This document shows positions 52,904 to 62,683 of a DNA stretch of 64,000 bases, one piece after another. Source of the DNA: Actinobacteria bacterium IMCC19121 (GTDB lineage Bacteria > Actinomycetota > Actinomycetes > Nanopelagicales > Nanopelagicaceae); contig CP015605.1 in the NCBI GenBank assembly GCA_002284895.1, positions 620,001 to 684,000 of the forward strand, in the 5' to 3' direction. Position numbers and translations under genes: made by a program. Positions within the stretch are counted from its first letter, which is position 1. Each line of letters starts with the position of its first letter. The notes under the pieces are model-generated. The model saw nothing but the letters and a program-made list of their open reading frames with translations. It had not been told where the DNA came from and made no database searches.

Positions 52904-55900
52904 GTGGCAGTAACCGATAGACATTTAGTCACCGCAATTGTTGTCACACACGACGGTGAAACTTGGTTACCTGCAGTTGTCGCAGCATTAGCTTCTCAAA
53001 CTAGACCGGCAGATCAAATCATTGCAGTTGATACCGCATCTAATGATTCATCAACAAAACTTATTAAAGCTGCACGCATTCCTTTAATTGCAGCTGATCG
53101 AGATTGCGGATTTGGTGATGCGGTTGCGCTCGCAGTTGCAAAAATGCCAAAACACATTGAAGGCAACAGCGAATGGATTTGGTTAATTCATGATGACTGC
53201 GCACCAACACCTACAGCACTTGAAAAACTCTTAGAAGCAATTGAAGATCGACCTCAAGTGGCAATGGCCGGTCCAAAACTTCTTGGCTGGCATGATCGTA
53301 CTCACATACTTGAAGCTGGAATAAGTATTGCTGGCAATGGTGCTCGCTGGACTGGGCTAGAAACAGATGAATATGACCAAGGTCAACATGATGGAGTTCA
53401 TGATGTTTTATCAGTTAGCACTGCAGGTGCATTGATACGCAGAGACATTTTCGAAGAACTCGGTGGCTTTGATTCAAATCTGTCTCTCTTTCGCGATGAT
53501 ATTGATTTTGGCTGGAGGGCAAGAGTTGCCGGTCATGGAGTTATCGCCACAACTGCCGCCGTTGCACACCATGCTCAAGCTTCAGCATCGGAGCGACGTA
53601 GTGTTGATGTTAATGGTGCCTTCTTGCATCGACCATTACTTCTCGATCGTCGAAATGCAGCATATGTTTTATTGGCCAACTCATCGTGGTGGATGATTCC
53701 TTGGTTATCGATTCAGTTACTCGCATCTGCAATGGCGCGTGCTATTGGTTATTTGTTGGCAAAACTACCTGGATATGCAGCCGATGAACTATTAGCTGTG
53801 GCGACTTTGATTATTAAGCCAGCCGAGATAGTTAAAGCTCGCAAATTAAGAAAAACACAACGATTAGTCTCAGCTCGAGTTATCTCTTCTTATATTCCTC
53901 CGCGATGGTCGCAAATTCGATTATCAGCAGCACGCATTGCAGAAGTGATTAGAGCACGCGTGATACCTGTCCCAGAGAGCTCTTCACCATCTGTTTTGAA
54001 CTCACTTGAAGAGGAAGATCTGTTAGTACCAACTCAACGGTTCCAAATAAGTAAGCTCTTAAAGAACCCAGCAATATTTGGCTACCTCCTTCTCGGCATA
54101 ATCACACTTATTCAATCTCGAAATCGCTTCGGGGTTTTAAATGGCGGTGCACTTTCAGCTTCGCCAAGTGGTGCCCGGGATTTGTGGGGACTCTATTTTG
54201 AATCATGGCACCAGGTTGGAATGGGTAGCTCACATGCATCTCCCGCATGGATCGCAGTAGTGGCACTAGCCTCCACTTTATTTCTGGGTAAAGCACCGCT
54301 TCTCATAACAGTGTTCTTTTTAGCTGCGCCGCTACTCATTATGTGGTCGGCCCACACATTCCTGCGAAAGCTCTCTAAGAATCAATTCATAACAATCCCA
54401 GCTAGTTTCCTTTATGCCCTCTCACCCGTGGCTCTAGCGTCAGTGAATTCAGGACGATTAGCAACTCTTGTGGCTTTAATAATTGCACCGCAAATTCCGA
54501 TGATCCTTAGTAACTGGAAGCAAGTAGAGACCAACAACTGGCGTCGCATCTATGCATTAACTATTTTGCTAGCTGTCTTAACTTCATTTACCTTAATAAC
54601 AACTCTTGTGAGCTTGGGAGTTATCGGATTTGCGATATTCAATGATTACAACGAGAAGTTAGAGAAGCCATTATTTCTGGCAAGGCTCTATAAGCGTTTA
54701 ACTTTGCTGATATTCCCATTCATATTGGTTGCACCATATTCATTTGAAGCACTTGCTCGTCCTGCGCGCTTTCTTGCTGAACCAGGTTTAAACCTGGCAG
54801 GTGGATCAACTGCATTAGTTCTTTCAGGTAATCCAGGAGGCGCTGGTTCTCTTCCTTGGTGGGCGTTGAGTCCGATTCTGCTTCTATTAGTTATTGCTCT
54901 TTTCTCATCATCTAATGCGCGCTCTTTTGCACAAATCGGTATCTCATTTCTGTGCGCAGCTGTTTTGTTCTCATCCATATTAATTACAGTCCATGGAAAT
55001 AGTGCTGGGACTAGAACATGGGTTGGTACCTTATTAGTTGGAGCAACTCTTGCATCGGTGGCTGCCGGTGTTCTCATTCTGGACCGTTTACGAACCGTCC
55101 TCATTGCAAGCAATATCCACTACCGTCATATTTTGGCGGGTCTGCTCTTGATTATTACCGCACTTTATTCTTTCTCTTGCGTTGGTTGGTCTGTTACTGC
55201 TGGTGCGGATTCTCCCGTGCAGAGCAATATGAAGCGCGTTATGCCGGCTTTTCTAACTGCTGAAGCTGATACTAAAACTTTAGTTTTGCGTGAAGTCGGT
55301 GCTGAGAGCGCAAAATCAATTCAGTACTACATTTCACGAGGTGAAGATATTTCACTGGGTGAACCAGATGTAGCACCCGGGCAAGTGCGAGAGATTGAAA
55401 TTGCAGCTCAAGAACTCATTGATGGCTCTGGCATTAGTAGTAGCCAAGTCTTTTCTTCCTATGGAATCAAATACGTATTTGTTAAGAATCCATTCAGCCG
55501 CAATGTGATTCGAACCATCGATGGTCTAGGAGGGTTTGCTCGCACATCAGCAACATCAGCTGGTGTTGTGTGGAGAGTAACCGGTGTTACTGGACGAATT
55601 ATTTTCACTGCAAAAGATGGAACACGTTCTTTACTAGAAGCTGGTGAGGTGGGAGCTCGAACCACCGTTAACGGACCAGGCACGATCACACTGACAGAAA
55701 CCTTTGATCGATCATGGCAAATATTGCAAAATGGATATCGATTAGATCGCGCAAAAGATGAACAGTCATTGCCGCAGTTTCAAGTAAAGGAAGCTGGCGA
55801 GATCTCTTTGCTTCACGACGGAACTATTAGGCGAGGCTGGCTTTCTCTGCAGTTAATCGCCTGGACCTTGGTCATTATTTTGGCCGCACCTGCTGGTCGC

Positions 55901-55936
55901 AGAAAGCGTGAGATTTCAGAGAAGGAGCTGGCATGA
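52904..55936 (+). CDS. Giant membrane glycosyltransferase (GT2 domain plus multi-helix region)
   Basis: A 1010-aa membrane protein. The N-terminal third is a GT-A family 2 domain (TAIVVTHDGETWLPAVVAAL at about residue 10; IHDDCAPTP; FRDDIDFGWRARVAGHG). Residues of about 390-760 carry many hydrophobic helices, and the last 200 form a probably extracytoplasmic beta-rich region before a final helix. It starts at GTG 52904 without a clear ribosome binding site. It lies between whiB and the DUF5719 gene, a conserved actinobacterial arrangement. It likely acts on lipid-linked or envelope glycans; donor and product are unknown. Confidence 0.85.
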   Translation: MAVTDRHLVTAIVVTHDGETWLPAVVAALASQTRPADQIIAVDTASNDSSTKLIKAARIPLIAADRDCGFGDAVALAVAKMPKHIEGNSEWIWLIHDDCAPTPTALEKLLEAIEDRPQVAMAGPKLLGWHDRTHILEAGISIAGNGARWTGLETDEYDQGQHDGVHDVLSVSTAGALIRRDIFEELGGFDSNLSLFRDDIDFGWRARVAGHGVIATTAAVAHHAQASASERRSVDVNGAFLHRPLLLDRRNAAYVLLANSSWWMIPWLSIQLLASAMARAIGYLLAKLPGYAADELLAVATLIIKPAEIVKARKLRKTQRLVSARVISSYIPPRWSQIRLSAARIAEVIRARVIPVPESSSPSVLNSLEEEDLLVPTQRFQISKLLKNPAIFGYLLLGIITLIQSRNRFGVLNGGALSASPSGARDLWGLYFESWHQVGMGSSHASPAWIAVVALASTLFLGKAPLLITVFFLAAPLLIMWSAHTFLRKLSKNQFITIPASFLYALSPVALASVNSGRLATLVALIIAPQIPMILSNWKQVETNNWRRIYALTILLAVLTSFTLITTLVSLGVIGFAIFNDYNEKLEKPLFLARLYKRLTLLIFPFILVAPYSFEALARPARFLAEPGLNLAGGSTALVLSGNPGGAGSLPWWALSPILLLLVIALFSSSNARSFAQIGISFLCAAVLFSSILITVHGNSAGTRTWVGTLLVGATLASVAAGVLILDRLRTVLIASNIHYRHILAGLLLIITALYSFSCVGWSVTAGADSPVQSNMKRVMPAFLTAEADTKTLVLREVGAESAKSIQYYISRGEDISLGEPDVAPGQVREIEIAAQELIDGSGISSSQVFSSYGIKYVFVKNPFSRNVIRTIDGLGGFARTSATSAGVVWRVTGVTGRIIFTAKDGTRSLLEAGEVGARTTVNGPGTITLTETFDRSWQILQNGYRLDRAKDEQSLPQFQVKEAGEISLLHDGTIRRGWLSLQLIAWTLVIILAAPAGRRKREISEKELA

Positions 55937-57243
55937 AATTTAAAAAGCCTCTTCTTTTCTTAGCTGCACTTGTTGCCAGTTTCTTAGTTGCTTCTGCTCT
56001 TACTACTGTCTCAAATCCAAATAACTACTCTGAAAGCTATCCTGCAGTGGTTTGTCCGCCAACGCTCAATGGTTTAACTTCACAGATCTCTATCTCTTCA
56101 CGTAAGACGCAATACCAACGTTTAGAAAACCGAAGCAGCAAGACTTTGCCGTTTAAAGCACTTCGCTTTCCAGTTTCCAAAGATTCATTAGTTATTTCAG
56201 CCCAGGGGACTACACCACTTATTTGGCAGAGTAGGACAGGAAGTTGGGCGGGTGGAACAATGTGTTCTGGTCCAAGTGCTGCAGCATGGTTTGTAGGTGG
56301 AACGGCAAATGTCACAAGCCGCGGACGATTAATTCTGATTAATAGCGGATTAAGCGATGCCATTGTGGACATCCAGAGTTACACCGAGAATGCAAAACAA
56401 CCTATTAAATCTGTGAATTTAAAGTCCAAGAACTATATTCAACTCTCACTTGACTCACTTGCTCCAGGTGATAAAGCTTTGGCAGTTCAAGTAATTCCAC
56501 GATCTGGTCGCGTTAATGCATTCATGATTGATGAACAGGGGGCTGGGTTAAAGGCACTCGGTGGAGATTTTGTAAACTCATACCCCAATGCCTCCAAGGA
56601 ACTTGTAATCCCAGCTATTCCGAATCAACTACCTAAAAAGGGTGAAAAAGCATCAGGTGCACATACATTGCGAATTCTCACACCAGGCGATGTCAATACA
56701 ACATTTACGTTAGAAGTTTTATCTGCTGATGGAAAGTTCATACCGGTTGGCATGAGTTCGCGTTCAATTGATGCCGGAGTAGTCTCTGAGTTTTCATTTG
56801 AGCCAAAAATCTCAGCAAGTGCCTTTGCGGTTCGAATCACTTCTCCGGAGCCAATTGTCGCGTCAGTTTCTTCCTCAGTAACAATTAGTCGTCACAAGGA
56901 CTTTGTGTGGAGCACGGCAACACCACCGCTCACGCCAATGTCGGTTGCTGTGACAGGCTTATCACCGCTCATCGCATTTGCTGGAGAATCCATTGCGGTG
57001 AAAGTCCAAGCTAAATTAGTAAATGGTAAGACTGTGAGTGCATCAGTTAAAGGTAGCGATATTGCTACATGGCGCGTTCCCGCAAATGCCCGATCAATCA
57101 CCATTGTTTCCAGCAGTAAAGGAGTCTTTGCTGGCGCACTCATAGCCTCAACTAATGGTTATGGATTTATCCCTATTGTGAACGGTAGTGCTCTGACCCG
57201 AGTGGAAGTTCCAAATTCAAACATTCGCGTTCTAAATCCCTAA
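55933..57243 (+). CDS. DUF5719-like exported protein
   Basis: A 436-aa protein with an N-terminal signal/anchor segment (KPLLFLAALVASFLVASALTTV) and a beta-rich repetitive exterior without catalytic motifs. Position right after the giant glycosyltransferase, with a 4-nt overlap, and the general pattern (VVCPP near the mature start, CSGPSAAAW-like pair of Cys) fit DUF5719, a family of unknown function. It probably works with the glycosyltransferase at the membrane surface. Confidence 0.75.
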   Translation: MKFKKPLLFLAALVASFLVASALTTVSNPNNYSESYPAVVCPPTLNGLTSQISISSRKTQYQRLENRSSKTLPFKALRFPVSKDSLVISAQGTTPLIWQSRTGSWAGGTMCSGPSAAAWFVGGTANVTSRGRLILINSGLSDAIVDIQSYTENAKQPIKSVNLKSKNYIQLSLDSLAPGDKALAVQVIPRSGRVNAFMIDEQGAGLKALGGDFVNSYPNASKELVIPAIPNQLPKKGEKASGAHTLRILTPGDVNTTFTLEVLSADGKFIPVGMSSRSIDAGVVSEFSFEPKISASAFAVRITSPEPIVASVSSSVTISRHKDFVWSTATPPLTPMSVAVTGLSPLIAFAGESIAVKVQAKLVNGKTVSASVKGSDIATWRVPANARSITIVSSSKGVFAGALIASTNGYGFIPIVNGSALTRVEVPNSNIRVLNP

Positions 57244-57272
57244 CAATCCCAAAAAATTGGCACACAGGCCAC

Positions 57273-57278
57273 TAATGT
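57273..57278 (+). promoter_or_regulatory. -10 box (TAATGT) of the DUF3499 gene
   Basis: TAATGT ends 7 nt before the ATG at 57286, with no Shine-Dalgarno. Predicted leaderless. Confidence 0.5.
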
Positions 57279-57285
57279 TCTAACC

Positions 57286-57657
57286 ATGAAGTCACCAGCA
57301 CAGGTCGGACGAGCTTGCTCCCGCGTGGGCTGCCGTTCTGTTGCAACAATGACTCTTACTTATATCTATGCTGAATCAACTGCTGTAGTCGGACCACTTG
57401 CTACGTATTCAGAACCACATGCTTATGATCTCTGTGCAAGTCATGGAGAGCGCTTGAAGGTTCCACATGGATGGAATGTGATTAAACAAGAGTTAACAGG
57501 AAATGAACCAGGTCCCTCAGATGACGACTTGATGGCTATTGCAGATGCAGTGCGTGAAGTTGCAAAGCGCACTGGAGAAACTCCTACAGAAACAAGTGAT
57601 GATAATTCACATGCTGCCATCGGACGTCGAGGTCATTTACGAGCTGTTCCATCTTAA
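57286..57657 (+). CDS. DUF3499 family protein
   Basis: A 123-aa actinobacterial protein. Conserved pairs ACSRVGC and LCASH are a likely metal-binding site (zinc-ribbon-like, inferred). TLTYIYAESTAVVGPL and VPHGWNVIK are family features. The tail is variable and hydrophilic. Function unknown. It stands directly upstream of the phosphomannomutase gene (10 bp), as in M. tuberculosis where Rv3259 lies near whiB2 and manB. Confidence 0.85.
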   Translation: MKSPAQVGRACSRVGCRSVATMTLTYIYAESTAVVGPLATYSEPHAYDLCASHGERLKVPHGWNVIKQELTGNEPGPSDDDLMAIADAVREVAKRTGETPTETSDDNSHAAIGRRGHLRAVPS

Positions 57658-57667
57658 GGATTGATTA

Positions 57668-59029
57668 ATGTCGCATGAGATAGCAAATATTTTTAAAGCC
57701 TATGACATTCGGGGACTCGTTGATGAGGAGATAACTCCTGACTTCACTTTTGCTACAGGTGTTGCCTTTGCGCACTTCCTTCAACAGCAACGTGAACCAG
57801 GAACAGTTGTTATTGGTGAAGATATGCGACCATCCTCAATTCCACTTGCAGATGCATTTTCTGCCGGAGTTACTTCCTTAGGGATGGATGTCATCCGAAT
57901 TGGTTTAGCGTCAACAGATATGTTGTATTTTGCTTCGGGCAAACTTGGTTTACCGGGTGCGATGTTTACAGCCAGCCACAACCCCGCTGAATACAACGGT
58001 ATAAAACTCTGCTTAAGTCAGGCTCGCCCAATTGGTAAGGAATCTGGATTACTAACAATCGAGAACTTTGTTCGAAAAGGTACTCCTCTTGAGCTTCGAT
58101 CCGTTGGGGTTGAAACACAACGGAACATGCTCGAAGAATATGTAGATCACCTTTTAAGCCTTGTGGACCTTTCTAATATTCGCCGCCTTAAAATCGTTGT
58201 GGACGCCGGAAATGGCATGGCTGGCCACACGGCCCCGGCCATATTTGCACGCCTTAACTGCGAATTAATCCCGATGTACTTTGAACTTGATGGAACTTTT
58301 CCCAATCATGAGGCAAATCCAATAGATGAAAAGAATCTGAAAGATCTTCAAAAGGCAGTTCTGAAACATGGAGCAGATTTGGGCTTAGCTTTTGATGGCG
58401 ATGCTGATCGATGCTTTTTAGTTGATGAGAAAGCCAATGCCATCAATCCATCCGACTTAACATCATTGATTGCACAGCGCGAGCTCAAAAAAAATCCTGG
58501 AGCTAAGATTATTTATAATTTAATCTCATCAAGGGCTGTATTAGAAGTTATTGAAGAAAATGGTGGCGTTGGACTTCGTTCTCGAGTTGGTCATTCTTAT
58601 ATTAAGAAAATGATGGCGGAGAGTAAAGCGATATTTGGTGGAGAGCACTCAGGGCACTTTTACTTTGATGATTTCTGGAGAGCAGATTCTGGAGCACTTG
58701 CAGCACTTCATGCCATTGCAGCATTAGGGGAATCAGAAAAATCAATGTCGCAGATTTTAAAGCCGTATCAGCGATATTGCCTCAGTGGTGAAATCAATTC
58801 AAAAGTTGCTGACACAGCTGCAGCAACTGCACTAGTTGAAGCCACATTTAGCTCGATGGCCGGGGTAACAATGGATCATCTTGATGGACTCACAGTTAAT
58901 GGGGACACATGGTGGTTTAATCTGCGCCCCTCTAATACAGAGCCACTACTAAGACTCAACGTTGAGGCCAAGGAGCCAGAGCGTATGCACGCACTATGTG
59001 ACGAGGTTCTCGCCCTTATTCGTGGCTAG
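57668..59029 (+). CDS. manB: Phosphomannomutase/phosphoglucomutase
   Basis: Alpha-D-phosphohexomutase, 453 aa, interconverting mannose- or glucose-6-phosphate and the 1-phosphate for sugar nucleotide supply. Motifs are phosphoserine TASHNPAEYNG, magnesium loop DGDADRC, sugar loop GEHSGHFYF and phosphate loop RPSNTEP. AAGGA is just upstream of the ATG. Together with the nucleotidyltransferase at 51.4 kb it could make GDP-mannose. It is distinct from the mutase at 18.9 kb, which sits among nucleoside genes. Confidence 0.93.
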   Translation: MSHEIANIFKAYDIRGLVDEEITPDFTFATGVAFAHFLQQQREPGTVVIGEDMRPSSIPLADAFSAGVTSLGMDVIRIGLASTDMLYFASGKLGLPGAMFTASHNPAEYNGIKLCLSQARPIGKESGLLTIENFVRKGTPLELRSVGVETQRNMLEEYVDHLLSLVDLSNIRRLKIVVDAGNGMAGHTAPAIFARLNCELIPMYFELDGTFPNHEANPIDEKNLKDLQKAVLKHGADLGLAFDGDADRCFLVDEKANAINPSDLTSLIAQRELKKNPGAKIIYNLISSRAVLEVIEENGGVGLRSRVGHSYIKKMMAESKAIFGGEHSGHFYFDDFWRADSGALAALHAIAALGESEKSMSQILKPYQRYCLSGEINSKVADTAAATALVEATFSSMAGVTMDHLDGLTVNGDTWWFNLRPSNTEPLLRLNVEAKEPERMHALCDEVLALIRG

Positions 59030-59031
59030 GT

Positions 59032-59050
59032 GCGAGCCTTCATTGCTCGC
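59032..59050 (+). terminator. Possible weak terminator after manB
   Basis: GCGAGC (59032-59037) pairs with GCTCGC (59045-59050) around a 7-nt loop, followed by TTTAGG. The U-run is short, so it may only pause transcription between manB and sahH. Confidence 0.35.
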
Positions 59051-59108
59051 TTTAGGCGTCGGGGCAGTAACCTAGGCTCCTAACCTCAGTCGATATAAGG
59101 AGCTTTTC

Positions 59109-60395
59109 GTGAACGTACCTGTAACTTCTACACTTCCAAAGCACGATATTGCAGATGCATCTCTTGCCACACAGGGACGCATGCGCATTGAATGGGCAGA
59201 GCGCAATATGCCTGTTCTTGCCCAAATTCGTGCACGTTTTGAAAAGTCACAACCTTTTTCTGGTGTTCGCATCTCAGCATGCATGCACGTAACAACTGAG
59301 ACAGCTGTATTGATGCGCGTTCTAAAAGCTGGCGGCGCTGATATTGCTCTTTGTGCATCAAATCCACTTTCAACTCAAGATGACACAGCGGCTGCTTTAG
59401 TCCATGAGTATGGAATCTCAGTTTTTGCTCGCAACGCTGTTGATCGTGATGGCTACTACAAGCACATCAACGCTTCTCTTGATATCGAACCACACCAAGT
59501 TTTCGATGATGGTTGCGACCTCGTCAACACTCTTCACACAACTCGTAAAGAATTAATTCCAAATATCGCTGGTGGCTGCGAAGAAACCACAACAGGAGTT
59601 ATCCGCCTGAACCAGATGGCAAAAGATGGAGCACTTCAGTTCCCAATGATTGCTGTGAATGACACAGACACAAAGCACATGTTTGATAACCGTTATGGAA
59701 CAGGTCAATCAACTCTGGATGCAGTATTTCGTGCAACCAACTTCCTTCTAGCAGGACGCATTCTTGTTGTTGCCGGATTTGGGTACTGCGGTAAGGGTGT
59801 TGCAGAGCGCGCCAAGGGAATGGGCGCTGATGTAATCGTTACTGAAATCGATCCAACTAAGGCATTAGATGCAATGATGCAAGGCTTCCGCGTTATGCCA
59901 ATGGCAGATGCAGCAAAGCTTGGCGATGTTTTCATCACTGTTACTGGTAACCGCGATGTATTGCGCGATGAGCACTTTGCAGTAATGAAGGATGGCGCAA
60001 TTATGGCTAACTCAGGCCACTTTGATATTGAAATCGACGTTGCTTGGCTAGAACAGCATGCAGCGAAAAAGAATGCAAAGATGCGTCACCAAACTGATGA
60101 ATATGTAATGGCTGATGGTCGCCGTTTGCTTCTTATTGCAGAAGGTCGCCTTGTTAACTTAGGCGCAGCAGAAGGTCACCCAGCATCAGTTATGGATATG
60201 TCATTTTCTGATCAAGCATTAACTGCTGAATACCTTGTCAAGGAAGCTAAGAACTTGAAGCCTGGCGTTCATAATGTTCCTACATATATCGATAAGGAAG
60301 TTGCTAGCTTGAAGTTGAAGAGCATGGGCGGCCTCATTGACACACTTACTCCAGCACAAGATATGTACTTGAACTCTTGGGAGCACGGTAGCTAA
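59109..60395 (+). CDS. sahH: Adenosylhomocysteinase
   Basis: Hydrolyses S-adenosylhomocysteine to adenosine and homocysteine with bound NAD. The 428-aa protein shows ARFEKSQPFSGVRISACMHVT, the NAD loop VAGFGYCGKGVAERAKGMGA, NSGHFDIEIDV and NLGAAEGHPASVMDMSF. It is the shorter form lacking the insert of about 40 residues seen in eukaryotic and mycobacterial SahH. GTG 59109 follows ATAAGGAG by 6-7 nt. Its stop shares the first base of mtrA. Adenosine released here can enter the add and phosphorylase route. Confidence 0.94.
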   Translation: MNVPVTSTLPKHDIADASLATQGRMRIEWAERNMPVLAQIRARFEKSQPFSGVRISACMHVTTETAVLMRVLKAGGADIALCASNPLSTQDDTAAALVHEYGISVFARNAVDRDGYYKHINASLDIEPHQVFDDGCDLVNTLHTTRKELIPNIAGGCEETTTGVIRLNQMAKDGALQFPMIAVNDTDTKHMFDNRYGTGQSTLDAVFRATNFLLAGRILVVAGFGYCGKGVAERAKGMGADVIVTEIDPTKALDAMMQGFRVMPMADAAKLGDVFITVTGNRDVLRDEHFAVMKDGAIMANSGHFDIEIDVAWLEQHAAKKNAKMRHQTDEYVMADGRRLLLIAEGRLVNLGAAEGHPASVMDMSFSDQALTAEYLVKEAKNLKPGVHNVPTYIDKEVASLKLKSMGGLIDTLTPAQDMYLNSWEHGS

Positions 60396-61081
60396 TGACA
60401 TTGGTTATGGTCGTCGATGACGACCAGGACCTTGCCGAAATGCTCGGCATTGTTTTAACCGGTGCAGGAATTGATGTAGACCTCGTAAGTCGCGGTGATG
60501 AAGCTCTAGATGTATTTCGTAACAATCCACCAGATTTAGTTCTGTTGGATGTTATGTTGCCTGGACTTGATGGAATTGAAGTTTGTAAATTGATTCGTGC
60601 GGAATCAATGGTTCCAATCATTATGTTGACGGCAAAAGGTGATTCCCATGATGTCGTGCGCGGCCTTGAAGCCGGCGCAGATGACTACATGGTTAAACCC
60701 TTTAGACACCCATCTGAATTAATTGCCCGTATCCGCACACGTTTGCGTCGAACTAATGTTGATATCGCGGGTTTGTTAACTGTTGGTGACTTAGCAATTG
60801 ATGTTCAAGCACACCAAGTTTTACGAGCAGGCAAACAGATTTCATTAACTCGCTTGGAATTTGATTTGTTAGTCGCCCTTGCAAAAGAGCCTGGCCGTGT
60901 TTTTACGCGCGATGCCTTGCTCAGTGAAGTGTGGGGATATCGCCATTCCACTGATACGCGCCTGGTCAATGTGCACGTTCAACGCCTGCGCTCAAAGATT
61001 GAACATGATCCAGAGAGACCTGAAATTGTTGTGACTGTGCGCGGAGTTGGCTACAAAGCGGGAGTGATGGGCGGTTCCTAA
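60395..61081 (+). CDS. mtrA: Response regulator MtrA
   Basis: OmpR-family DNA-binding regulator, 228 aa. The receiver has acidic D8-D10 and phospho-acceptor D52 (LLLDVMLPG); the winged-helix effector domain is at about 130-225 (GRVFTRDALLSEVWGY, RGVGYKAG). The MtrA identity rests on the sequence start VMVVDDDQDLAEMLGIVL and on synteny with sahH, mtrB and secA. In actinobacteria MtrA controls wall and division genes. The ATG overlaps the sahH stop as TAATG. Confidence 0.93.
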   Translation: MTLVMVVDDDQDLAEMLGIVLTGAGIDVDLVSRGDEALDVFRNNPPDLVLLDVMLPGLDGIEVCKLIRAESMVPIIMLTAKGDSHDVVRGLEAGADDYMVKPFRHPSELIARIRTRLRRTNVDIAGLLTVGDLAIDVQAHQVLRAGKQISLTRLEFDLLVALAKEPGRVFTRDALLSEVWGYRHSTDTRLVNVHVQRLRSKIEHDPERPEIVVTVRGVGYKAGVMGGS

Positions 61082-61084
61082 ACT

Positions 61085-62635
61085 ATGAACCGTATTTTCT
61101 TACGCCTTCGCAATTCTCTTGCAACCAGAGTCATTATCTCAACGGTTTTACTTTCTTTAGGTGTTATCTACTTAACGGGTTCTGCGCTCAATTCACAGTT
61201 GGCCACCGGTATTAAGAAGGTAAATCTAGAATCTTCACGCATTGAAGCGCGCTCAACAATTTTTTCAGCTGAGTACCGATTCTTGTTGGCTGAAGGTGAA
61301 AAAGAGGAAGCAGTTTTTAAAGTCATCAACGACATCATTAGTTCGGCCACCTCGCTGACAACAAATGAAAATGCTAGAGAAGTTGTTTTCATTCGAAGCC
61401 CCGGAAATTCACGAGCACAGAACTATGAGATTACTTCTAATCAAGTTGACCCAAAATCAATTCCACAGAACTTGAGTAAGCGTGTTCGCAAAAGTGCAGA
61501 TTTAGTCTCATCAAATGTGACAATTCAATACACAGGCGGATTAAGAATCCCTGGTCTAGCTTTCGGCCAAAAAGTTCAAATCCCTGGTGCTGGCCAATAT
61601 GAAATGTACATGCTCTTTTCTCTTGCGAACCAAAATGCAACGTTGGAACTTATCCAAAGACTTTTGGTTTTAACGGGTCTTGCTCTAGTTCTCTTAATTG
61701 CATTAATTGTTTGGCTAGTGGTTCGCCAAGTTGTTCGACCGGTGCGAGAAGCTGCAGCGATTGCAATTGAGTTCACCTCGGGTGATTTCCGCCAACGAAT
61801 GAAGGTGGTGTCACAAGATGAAATTGCCACTCTTGGAACAGCTTTTAACGAGATGGCAGAATCTTTAGAGAAACAGATTGCCCGTTTAGAAAACCTCTCT
61901 CGCGTTCAGCAGCGCTTCGTTTCAGATGTTTCTCACGAACTGCGCACACCTCTGACCACTCTTCGAATGGCCTCTGAAGTAATTAATGCCTCCCGCGATA
62001 ATTTTGATCCAGTTGTTGCAAGAAGTACTGAATTACTAGTTGCTCAGCTAGATCGATTTGAACGGCTTCTTGAAGATTTACTTGAAGTAAGTCGCTTTGA
62101 CGCCGAAGTTGCTGTCATTGAAGCCGTTGATTTCGACATTGTTATGTTGGCCAATCGTTGTGCAGAAGATTTGGGATTAGTGGCAAAGGAGAGATCCACA
62201 GATCTTCGTATTTATAGCATTGCTGAAAGCATAAACGTTAAGGCAGATATTCGAAGAGTTGAGCGCATCTTGCGTAACTTGTTCTCTAATGCCATTGATC
62301 ATGCCGAGGAGAAGCCTGTTTCAATCACCATTGTGGCAAGTGAGCATGATGTGGCAGTCGGTGTAAGAGACCATGGAATTGGTTTGGATGAAAATGCCCT
62401 CACCCGAGTATTTGATCGGTTTTGGCGCGCAGATCCTTCACGAGCCAGAACACGTGGAGGCACTGGTTTAGGACTTTCAATCGCACTTGAAGATGCCCGA
62501 CTTCATAACGGAGAGCTTGAAGCATGGGGAAGACCGGGCAAGGGAGCTCATTTTGTTTTAACACTCCCTCGACAAACTAGACAAGGAATTGAATCGAGAT
62601 TGATTAAATTGATTCCTGATGATGTTCAAGTTTAG
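61085..62635 (+). CDS. mtrB: Sensor histidine kinase MtrB
   Basis: Membrane kinase, 516 aa, 3 bp after mtrA. Two membrane helices (about residues 12-35 and 192-214) enclose an extracytoplasmic sensor of about 155 residues; a HAMP linker (215-265), dimerisation domain with phospho-acceptor H284 (SDVSHELRTPLTTL) and ATPase domain (NAIDHAEEKP, GIGLDENAL, GGTGLGLSIA) follow. The lipoprotein LpqB gene that usually follows mtrB is not here. Confidence 0.93.
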   Translation: MNRIFLRLRNSLATRVIISTVLLSLGVIYLTGSALNSQLATGIKKVNLESSRIEARSTIFSAEYRFLLAEGEKEEAVFKVINDIISSATSLTTNENAREVVFIRSPGNSRAQNYEITSNQVDPKSIPQNLSKRVRKSADLVSSNVTIQYTGGLRIPGLAFGQKVQIPGAGQYEMYMLFSLANQNATLELIQRLLVLTGLALVLLIALIVWLVVRQVVRPVREAAAIAIEFTSGDFRQRMKVVSQDEIATLGTAFNEMAESLEKQIARLENLSRVQQRFVSDVSHELRTPLTTLRMASEVINASRDNFDPVVARSTELLVAQLDRFERLLEDLLEVSRFDAEVAVIEAVDFDIVMLANRCAEDLGLVAKERSTDLRIYSIAESINVKADIRRVERILRNLFSNAIDHAEEKPVSITIVASEHDVAVGVRDHGIGLDENALTRVFDRFWRADPSRARTRGGTGLGLSIALEDARLHNGELEAWGRPGKGAHFVLTLPRQTRQGIESRLIKLIPDDVQV

Positions 62636-62671
62636 TTTCCACAAGTAGGTTTTCAGCAATACTTTTCAGTA

Positions 62672-62677
62672 TAACTT
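62672..62677 (+). promoter_or_regulatory. -10 box (TAACTT) of the comF-like gene
   Basis: TAACTT ends 6 nt before the GTG at 62684; the overlapping TATAAC at 62670-62675 would also serve. Predicted leaderless or near-leaderless. Confidence 0.45.
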
Positions 62678-62683
62678 GGGAGT

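Noticed and set aside
59030..59108. SAH riboswitch upstream of sahH
   Set aside because: The conserved SAH riboswitch core is not recognisable in the 79-bp gap; only a small hairpin and a ribosome binding site are seen.
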